Positions 8,130 to 13,871 of a stretch of 64,000 bases of DNA are shown here, piece by piece. The notes below the pieces were generated by a model, which had not been told where the DNA came from, made no database searches, and worked only from the letters and a program-made list of their open reading frames with translations. Location: assembly GCF_014203235.1 (NCBI RefSeq), contig NZ_JACHIN010000014.1, positions 186,001-250,000 on the forward strand, read 5' to 3'. Source of the stretch: Nonomuraea endophytica. Its GTDB lineage: Bacteria; Actinomycetota; Actinomycetes; Streptosporangiales; Streptosporangiaceae. The stretch's first letter is position 1. Each line of letters starts with the position of its first letter. Both the position numbers and the translations under genes were made by a program.

Positions 8130-9646
8130 GCGGTCTCCTTCTGGGCTTCTTCACGGGGTACGGCGAGCCGGCCGTACCAGCTGATGAGGGGGAGGCTGAG
8201 CAGCATGAGCGCGGCCGGGAGCGCGGTGAAGCCGAGCAGCATGCCGGTGAGCGCCTGCTCGGTCTGCACGGCTTGCACGGCTTGCACGGCTTGTGCGGCT
8301 TGGGTGGCTTGAGTGGCTTGGGTGGCGGCCGAGGTGAAGCCCGACAGGGCGAGCACCGCGGCGAACAGACCCGGCCCCAGCGCCAGCCCCGCCGTCTCGC
8401 CCGCCGTCCACAGGCCGGTGAACGCGCCCGCCTGCGCCTGGCCGGTGCGGGCGGTGTCGGCGTGGACGGTGTCGGGCAGGAGCGAGAGCGGCAGCAGTTG
8501 CAGTGCGGCGTAGCAGACCCCGGCCAGCGCGGTCAGTGCCAGGGTGGCGGCCAGCGAGCGTACGGCGATCGCCGGGACCAGCCCGAGCGCGGCCAGCCCG
8601 AAACCCAGTGTGGCGGCGAAGTAGCAGCGCACATGCCCATACGCGCGGGCCAGCCGGGACCAGGCGGGCACCGCCAGCAGGCTCGGCCCGACCAGGCAGA
8701 CGAACATCAGCGACGTCAGGCTGTAGTCGCCCAGCCGGTGCGCGGCCACGTACGGGGCTCCGGCCAGCATCACCGCGACCCCGAGCGCCTGCGTCACGAA
8801 GGCGGCCAGCAGCGCGAAGAACGGCCGGTTCCCCCGCGCCATGCGGAACGCGGCGACCGGGCCGAGCTGGTGCGGGCCCGGCCTCGACGTGACCCAGCGG
8901 GTGCCCAGCGTGGCCCCGACCAGCGCCGCTGCCATGACCGCGCCCACCGCGACCCCCATGACCGCGTACCCGGTCCGGCCGCCGCCCGCCAGATCCACCA
9001 CCGCCGGGGCCAGACCGCCCGCGACCAGGATGCCGACCGTCAGGCAGACCACCCGCCACGACATGATCCTGGTCCGCCCGCGCTGCTCCCCGGCCATCTC
9101 GGCGGGCAGCGCGACATAGGGCACCTGGAAGCACGCGAACGCCGTGGCTGCCAGGAGGAACGCTCCTCCGGCCCAGGTCACGGCGAACCCCGTGCCGCCG
9201 GCCGGGACCGCGAACATCAGCGCGAAGGCCACCGGCAACGCGACCGCGCCGGCCAGCAGCAGCCTCGTCCTGCGGCCGGTGCGTACGGCCTCGCGGTCGC
9301 TGGCGGCGCCGACCAGGGGGTTGAGCAGGACGTCCCAGATCTTGGGCGCGACCAGCACGGCGCCCGCGATCGCGGCCGGGACGGCCAGGACGTCGGTGAG
9401 GTAGTAGAGCAGCAACAGGCCGGGCACCGCCGAGAACACCCCGGTCCCAACGGATCCCACCCCATAACCGAACAACCTGCCCCGGCCGAGTCCTCGCGGC
9501 GTGCCTTCGTTGGGCAGCTGTCGTGCGCCGTCGTTTGGCGACCGCTGTAAGCCGTTGCGGTGCTGCCCTTGTGTGCCGTTGTTGGGCGGCTGTGGCGTGC
9601 CCTCGTTTGGCGGCGGCTGCGCGCCGTTGCTGGGTGGCGGGGTCAT
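8126..9646 (-). CDS. MFS transporter, GPH (glycoside-pentoside-hexuronide)-like
   Basis: About twelve hydrophobic segments begin at residue ~60. The sequence IWDVLLNPLVGAASDREAV matches the conserved cytoplasmic loop of GPH cation symporters (usual form DAxxDPLxGxxSDR). I chose the ATG at 9646 because it overlaps the tetR stop as ATGA; the open frame extends 53 codons further up but lies inside tetR. Two oddities are visible. Residues 1-50 are a Pro/Asn/Gly low-complexity tract (NEGTPQPPNNGTQ). A QATQATQAAQAVQAVQAVQ tract sits between the last helices, encoded by a 9-bp tandem repeat at 8263-8330. Neither belongs to the family. Probably imports or exports the substrate of the downstream PLP lyase. 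Confidence 0.85.
   Translation of the reverse strand: MTPPPSNGAQPPPNEGTPQPPNNGTQGQHRNGLQRSPNDGARQLPNEGTPRGLGRGRLFGYGVGSVGTGVFSAVPGLLLLYYLTDVLAVPAAIAGAVLVAPKIWDVLLNPLVGAASDREAVRTGRRTRLLLAGAVALPVAFALMFAVPAGGTGFAVTWAGGAFLLAATAFACFQVPYVALPAEMAGEQRGRTRIMSWRVVCLTVGILVAGGLAPAVVDLAGGGRTGYAVMGVAVGAVMAAALVGATLGTRWVTSRPGPHQLGPVAAFRMARGNRPFFALLAAFVTQALGVAVMLAGAPYVAAHRLGDYSLTSLMFVCLVGPSLLAVPAWSRLARAYGHVRCYFAATLGFGLAALGLVPAIAVRSLAATLALTALAGVCYAALQLLPLSLLPDTVHADTARTGQAQAGAFTGLWTAGETAGLALGPGLFAAVLALSGFTSAATQATQATQAAQAVQAVQAVQTEQALTGMLLGFTALPAALMLLSLPLISWYGRLAVPREEAQKETA
8263..8330. repeat. 9-bp tandem repeat inside the MFS gene
   Basis: Seven or so degenerate copies of GGCTTGCAC/GGCTTGGGT-type nonamers encode the alternating QAT/QAV tract in a loop near the C-terminus of the transporter. 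The period of nine keeps the frame open, so copy number could vary without frameshift. Confidence 0.75.
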
Positions 9647-10257
9647 GGGAGGGTGCCGGGGAGGGCGAGGGTGCGGTGGACGGTCTGGTGCAGGTGGGTG
9701 CGGAAGCGGCGTGACGCGGCCCGGTCGCTTGCGCCCCTGCGGTTGCCGTCGGCGTCCAGGATCCCGCCCTTGGCGAACCCGTGCACGCACCAGATGACCG
9801 ACCACATGGCCATCTCGACGTCCACGGTCGGGTCGATCACCCCGGCGGTGACGGCGGGTTCCAGGGCACGGGTGACGGCGTCGACGAGCGGGCGCACGTA
9901 GTGGCGTTCCAGGTCGGAGAGGTCACCGGCGTCGGACAGCCAGCGGTGCATCCACAGCGCGGGCACCTCGGGGTGCTCGACGCAGAAGTCGAGGTAGTCG
10001 TCGATGAGGCGGTGGATGGCCTCGACCGGATCCGCCTCGGACAACCTGGCCAGCGACGCTTCCAGCGCGGCTCGCTCGGCGGTGTGGGCGCGTTCCATGA
10101 CGGTGAGGTAGAGCTCGCGCTTGCCGCCCACGTGGTAGTTGACGGTGGCGATGTTGAGCCCGGCCGCGTCGGCGATCTGGCGGGTGGAGGTGCCGTCGTA
10201 GCCGAGCGCCGCGAAGAGCTGCGTGGCCACCTTGACGATGTTCTCCTGGGGGTGCAC
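9643..10257 (-). CDS. TetR-family transcriptional regulator
   Basis: A 204-residue one-domain repressor type. The N-terminal helix-turn-helix reads YDGTSTRQIADAAGLNIATVNYHVGGKRELY (residues ~20-50 in two motifs). The C-terminal ligand domain is helical (DFCVEHPEVPALWMHRWL). Its stop overlaps the transporter start as ATGA, so it is the first gene of a four-gene operon and most likely represses it. No Shine-Dalgarno precedes the GTG start. Instead a strong promoter ends 6 nt upstream, so the message is probably leaderless. The inducer is unknown and is presumably the transported compound. Confidence 0.9.
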   Translation of the reverse strand: MHPQENIVKVATQLFAALGYDGTSTRQIADAAGLNIATVNYHVGGKRELYLTVMERAHTAERAALEASLARLSEADPVEAIHRLIDDYLDFCVEHPEVPALWMHRWLSDAGDLSDLERHYVRPLVDAVTRALEPAVTAGVIDPTVDVEMAMWSVIWCVHGFAKGGILDADGNRRGASDRAASRRFRTHLHQTVHRTLALPGTLP

Positions 10258-10263
10258 CCGGTC

Positions 10264-10292
10264 ACCATATTCCGGACATTTCCCTCAGTCAA
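10264..10292 (-). promoter_or_regulatory. Leaderless promoter of the tetR-MFS-lyase-ychJ operon
   Basis: On the minus strand the sequence reads TTGACT, 17 nt, TATGGT, 6 nt, then the GTG start. That is near consensus for both boxes and puts transcription initiation at the start codon. The spacer contains TCCGGA with flanking symmetry, a possible TetR operator. Confidence 0.7.
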
Positions 10293-10358
10293 TCACTTGA
10301 TGGAGAGGCCTGGCAGCCCAACGCCCGCCTTGGCCGGAGCCATGGCGGGCGTTGCGGG

Positions 10359-10799
10359 TTACTCGTCGGCGAGGGTGTCGAGGGCTTGCGAGAGCCGTTC
10401 CATGGCTGCCAGACAGGCGGGCCAGTCGTCGCCGACCGCGTCCGCGATCCGCTTGGCCATCTTCTGGTGGGCCGGGCCGATCCGCTCCACGGCGGCGAAG
10501 CCCTCAGAGGTGGGCCGGAGGAGCTTCGCCCGGCGATGTGCCGGGTTGGGCAGATACTCCGCCAACCCCTTCTCCACCAGCAGATCCGCTATCCGCTGCA
10601 CGCTCTGCCGGGTGATCCCCATGACCCGGGCGATGCCCGCCACCGGCAGCGGCTCACGCAGCACCGCGCCGAGCACCTGCCACCAGGCGGCGGTGAGCCC
10701 GGCCGGGCGGGCCAGCTCCTCGGCGATCGCGAGGAACTGGCCGTTGAGCCGGAACGAGGTGATCGCGCTCCCGGACAGCAGATCCGCCTCCTCGCTCAT
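10359..10799 (-). CDS. MarR-family transcriptional regulator
   Basis: 146 residues with a winged helix: VAGIARVMGITRQSVQRIADLLVEKGL is the recognition region and NPAHRRAKLLRPT the wing. Dimerisation helices lie at both ends. It is translationally coupled to the upstream DJ-1/PfpI gene (ATGA overlap at 10796-10799) and shares its promoter. Two palindromes of the size MarR dimers bind cover that promoter, so it very probably represses its own operon. The effector is not evident; a DJ-1 partner suggests reactive carbonyl, thiol or oxidative stress. Confidence 0.9.
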   Translation of the reverse strand: MSEEADLLSGSAITSFRLNGQFLAIAEELARPAGLTAAWWQVLGAVLREPLPVAGIARVMGITRQSVQRIADLLVEKGLAEYLPNPAHRRAKLLRPTSEGFAAVERIGPAHQKMAKRIADAVGDDWPACLAAMERLSQALDTLADE

Positions 10800-11422
10800 G
10801 ACTGCCCGGCGGCCTCAAGCACCGCGAAGGCCGAGGCGTCGCTGTTCTTGTACAGCCGGAACCACGCGTCCAGCACCTCGGGCTCGTAGACGCCGAGCCG
10901 GGCGAAGATCTCGCGAGCGAACGCCTCGGGCTCGGTCGCGCCCGCCGTGATGACGTTGTCCGCGGTTACGGCGTCCGCCTCGACGTAGAGCTGCGAGCCC
11001 TTGTACCCGGGCACCGTCATCGTCAGGAACTCCAGCACGTTGCTGGTGTGCGCGCGCTCGTCGAGCAGCCCCTGCCTGGCCAGCCCCACGGTCGCGCCGC
11101 AGATCCCGGCGACCGGGACGCCCGCCGCCACGAACTCCTTGGCCTTGCGCCCGAACGCGTCGAGCTCCCCGCTCACCCACGTGTCGGCGCCGGGCAGGAT
11201 CAGCAGCTCGCTGTCCTGGGGAGAGAGCTGGTCGAGCGTGATGTCGGGGATGATCCGCATGCCGCCGGAGCTGACGACCGGGTCGAGGGTCTCCCCGACC
11301 ACGACGATCTCGAACCCGCCGGGCTCGCGGTGCCAGGCGCCGTTGCGGAGGTGGACCGTGGTGTGCCCGGTCTCCCAGTCGGCGAGGGTGTTGTACACGG
11401 CGTGGTGAACTGTTTTCGTCAT
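10796..11422 (-). CDS. DJ-1/PfpI family protein (class I glutamine amidotransferase-like)
   Basis: 208 residues with the flavodoxin-like fold of the DJ-1/ThiJ/PfpI superfamily. The reactive Cys sits in VAGICGATVGLA after the nucleophile-elbow strand, and LLILPGADTW is the conserved acidic-residue region. The N-terminus VHHAVYNTLADWETGH is characteristic of the bacterial subgroup related to YoaZ. Members act as glyoxalase/deglycase-like enzymes, chaperones or stress sensors; which applies is not visible. The ATG start has no ribosome site but sits 6 nt after a -10 box, so the message looks leaderless. First gene of a two-gene operon with marR. Confidence 0.85.
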   Translation of the reverse strand: MTKTVHHAVYNTLADWETGHTTVHLRNGAWHREPGGFEIVVVGETLDPVVSSGGMRIIPDITLDQLSPQDSELLILPGADTWVSGELDAFGRKAKEFVAAGVPVAGICGATVGLARQGLLDERAHTSNVLEFLTMTVPGYKGSQLYVEADAVTADNVITAGATEPEAFAREIFARLGVYEPEVLDAWFRLYKNSDASAFAVLEAAGQS

Positions 11423-11457
11423 GACAGTATTCTGTCATGACGACAGCATGCTGTCAA
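11420..11457 (-). promoter_or_regulatory. Leaderless promoter with two MarR-type palindromes
   Basis: On the minus strand: TTGACA (11457-11452), 17 nt, CAGAAT (11434-11429), 6 nt, then ATG. Two perfect dyads overlap it. CATGACAG-tatt-CTGTCATG (11420-11439) covers the -10 box through the start codon. GACAGCATGCTGTC (11442-11455) overlaps the -35 box. Both contain GACAG/CTGTC half-sites, so one regulator, presumably the operon's MarR, could bind both. Confidence 0.75.
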
Positions 11458-11574
11458 CTCCTCTTGGCCCGCAAACCTTCCAAGGCCCCGAAGCCCCAGC
11501 CCCATGGGCAGGGCACCTCAGAGACAGGAACCTCGGGACGCGCGTGCTCCCAGAGGGCGGAGCGCGGGTCCCCC

Positions 11575-11872
11575 CACCCGGGTCTCGGGCCTCGGGCCTC
11601 GGGACCCGGGCCTGGGGCCTCGGGCCTCGGCAGCGTGGGCCTTGGGCCTTGGGCCTTGGGCCTTGGGCCTTGGGAGCGTGGGCGGCAAGGAGCGCGGGAG
11701 CGCGGGTCCCCGGGATGCGAGACGCGGTCCCCGGGATGCGGGCCTTGGGCCCTGGGCCTCGGGCCTCGGGTCTCGGGCCTCGGGCCTCGGGCCTCGGGCC
11801 TCGGGCCTCGGGCCTCGGGCCTCGGCAGCGTGGGCCTTGGGAGCGTGGGCGGTAAGGAGCGCTGGAGCGCGG
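11575..11872. repeat. Heptanucleotide repeat tract (GGGCCTC/GGGCCTT)
   Basis: The gap between the DJ-1 promoter and the NERD gene holds long runs of GGGCCTC and GGGCCTT heptamers, with GCAGCGTGGG and GGAGCGTGGGCGG(C/T)AAGGAGCG blocks that occur twice (about 11626-11706 and 11823-11872). No promoter or credible protein is seen; the open frame through it gives only Gly/Pro/Arg low complexity. The rest of 11456-12033 is similarly G-rich and non-coding. Confidence 0.85.
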
Positions 11873-12033
11873 CATCCAGTGGACCGGGGTCCCAGGATTG
11901 CGGGTCCGGAGGCGTGCGGCCTGGGATGGGTGCCGGGGCGGGCACCAAGGGGTCTCCTGGGTGCCGGGGTCCGCAGGGGGGGTGGGGTTTGGGAGGGCGG
12001 GGGGTGGGTGGGGGGCGTGCGAGGATGGCGTCT

Positions 12034-13359
12034 ATGGCAGAGATCGTCGGCGGAGGCATTCCGGTCAACGACGCCGAGCGAAGGGTGATCGCCCACCTAC
12101 GCGACCACGCCCCCCAAGATTGGCTCCTGCTGCACAACGTCGAGGTCCCCCGAGGCGACGACCTGTTCGAGGTGGACCTGATCGTCCTCACCCCCCACTC
12201 CCTCGTGGTCGTGGACGTCAAGGGCACGCGAGGCCGTATCGAAGTGTCGGGCGGACGGTGGTTCCCGCAGCGCGGCGGCGCGGTCGGCTCGCCGGTCACC
12301 AAGCTCAGAGGCACGGCCAGGGCGCTGAAGGGCCTGCTGGTCGACGCCCACCGCCGGCTGGAGCGCGTCTACGTCGACAGCCTCGTGGTCCTGACCTCGC
12401 CCGACGCCGAGCTGCACGACCCGTCCGGCCGCGACGCCGTCAACGTCGCCGACCTCGACGACCTCATCTCCACGCTGGCCGACGTGACGCGGGTGCGCCG
12501 CGGCGGCAGCCCCGACGTGCGCCCCTATGTGACCGCGATCCTGGACGCCCTCCACCAGTCCGTACGGCGCAGCACCGCCCCGCCCAGATTCGGCAACTGG
12601 GAGGTGGAGGAACAACTGGGCGGCGACGCCAAGGTGACCGAATACCGGGCCTTCAACGCCACCCTGCCCGGCAGCGAGACCGTCCTGCTCCGCGTCTACC
12701 AGGCCGATCCCCTGGCCGACCAGCCCAGCCGGGTCGCCGAACGCCAGCGCATAGCCAACGCCTACCAGTCCCTGACCCGGATCCCGCCCCACCCGAACGT
12801 GGTCCGTTCGCGCGACTTCTTCGCCATCGACGACGAGAGCCGCTTCGTGCTGGTCCTGGACGACGTGCACGGCCAGGCCCTGCACGTACGGCAGAGCGCC
12901 CGCCTGACCGTCGTCCAGGACATGCTGCGCGGCCTGGCCCACGCCCATGCCAACGGCGTCATCCACCGCGCTCTCACCCCGGCCAGCGTGCTGGTGACGG
13001 ACGAGGGCCACGCGGTGCTGACGGGCTTCGACTACGCCAAGCCGGGCGCCCGCAACTTCACCGTCGCCCACGAGCTCGGCAACGTGCTCGACATGCACTA
13101 CGTGGCCCCGGAGTGCCAGGAGGGCCCGGACCGCATGACCCCGGCCTCGGACGTGTACGCCGCGGGCGTGATCGCCTACCAGCTCCTGACCGGCGGCCTG
13201 CCAGAGGACACGGAGGCCAAGGACGTTCCCGAGGTCGTGGCCAGGATGCTCGACGACGCTCCCGCCAGGCGACCTACCGCCGCGGATAGCCTGGCGTCTC
13301 TGGAGGGCATTCGTCAGGAATCCCGTCTCAGGCGCCTCTTCCGCCGCGTACTGTCTTGA
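12034..13359 (+). CDS. NERD domain fused to a protein pseudokinase
   Basis: Residues ~10-130 form a NERD (nuclease-related) domain: ERRVIAHL, EVDLIVLTPHSLVVVDVKGT and a Thr/Lys-rich end. DDLFEVDLIV and VVDVKG hold the restriction-endonuclease-like acidic/Lys core. Residues ~190-430 form a protein-kinase fold (WEVEEQLGGDAKVTEYRA, then HPNVVRSRDFF). All three catalytic landmarks are changed: VLLRVY instead of VAxKxx, HRALTPASVLV instead of HRDLKxxN, and GFDYAK instead of DFGxAx. It should therefore be a pseudokinase. I chose ATG 12034 (GAGG 9 nt upstream); ATG 12025 is possible, and the repeat tract further up is not coding. The NERD-plus-kinase layout recalls PglW-type defence proteins, but this protein is much smaller. 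Confidence 0.85.
   Translation: MAEIVGGGIPVNDAERRVIAHLRDHAPQDWLLLHNVEVPRGDDLFEVDLIVLTPHSLVVVDVKGTRGRIEVSGGRWFPQRGGAVGSPVTKLRGTARALKGLLVDAHRRLERVYVDSLVVLTSPDAELHDPSGRDAVNVADLDDLISTLADVTRVRRGGSPDVRPYVTAILDALHQSVRRSTAPPRFGNWEVEEQLGGDAKVTEYRAFNATLPGSETVLLRVYQADPLADQPSRVAERQRIANAYQSLTRIPPHPNVVRSRDFFAIDDESRFVLVLDDVHGQALHVRQSARLTVVQDMLRGLAHAHANGVIHRALTPASVLVTDEGHAVLTGFDYAKPGARNFTVAHELGNVLDMHYVAPECQEGPDRMTPASDVYAAGVIAYQLLTGGLPEDTEAKDVPEVVARMLDDAPARRPTAADSLASLEGIRQESRLRRLFRRVLS
13349..13354 (+). promoter_or_regulatory. -10 box of the GNAT gene
   Basis: TACTGT lies 7 nt before the ATG at 13362, inside the 3' end of the pseudokinase gene. It suggests a separate leaderless transcript for the acetyltransferase. 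No convincing -35 box is seen. Confidence 0.4.
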
Positions 13360-13361
13360 TC

Positions 13362-13871
13362 ATGGATGTTTCACTGCGTCCTGTGCGCGAAGACGACCTA
13401 CCCTTCCTCAATCATCTGACCAACGACCTAGAGGGCTCGGGGGCCCACCAGTGGTACGGCTGGCACGACCCGCACCACCACCGCCGGCGCTGGGAGGAGA
13501 ACGGCTTCCTCAACGACGAGGGCGGTTATCTGATCATCACGAGAGACGACGATCGGCTCGGCTTCCTGTCGTGGCACAAGCTGACGACCAGCAGGGTCTC
13601 CTTCTGCTACGAGATGGGGCTCATCGTCGCCCCCGAGTTCCGCGGCCGGGGTTACGGCACGCACGCCCAGCAGCTCCTGGTCAGATACCTGTTCGACCAC
13701 TCGACGGTCAACAGGATCCAGGCCGCCACCGAGCTGTCCAACCTGGCCGAGCAGCGGGCGCTGGAGAAGGCCGGGTTCACGAAGGAGGGTGTCCTGCGCG
13801 GCATCGGCTTCCGGGCCGGCCGATGGCAGGACGGGGTTCTCTACAGCATCCTGCGCGCGGACCTCAACTAG
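13362..13871 (+). CDS. GNAT-family N-acetyltransferase
   Basis: 169 residues with the acetyl-CoA pyrophosphate-binding motif EFRGRGYGTHAQ in the middle and NLAEQRALEKAGFTKEGVLR near the end. This is the usual RimJ/RimL-like or small-molecule acetyltransferase pattern. The acceptor substrate is unknown. ATG 13362 is preferred over the overlapping TTG at 13356 because of the -10 box ending 7 nt before it. The gene begins 2 nt after the pseudokinase stop, so it could also be read through from that gene. Its stop and that of the convergent AfsR-like gene share the tetranucleotide CTAG. Confidence 0.9.
   Translation: MDVSLRPVREDDLPFLNHLTNDLEGSGAHQWYGWHDPHHHRRRWEENGFLNDEGGYLIITRDDDRLGFLSWHKLTTSRVSFCYEMGLIVAPEFRGRGYGTHAQQLLVRYLFDHSTVNRIQAATELSNLAEQRALEKAGFTKEGVLRGIGFRAGRWQDGVLYSILRADLN

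Noticed and set aside
11437..12033. N-terminal extension of the NERD-pseudokinase frame through the repeat tract
   Set aside because: It encodes only Gly/Pro/Arg low complexity; the NERD domain starts at 12034 with a GAGG upstream.
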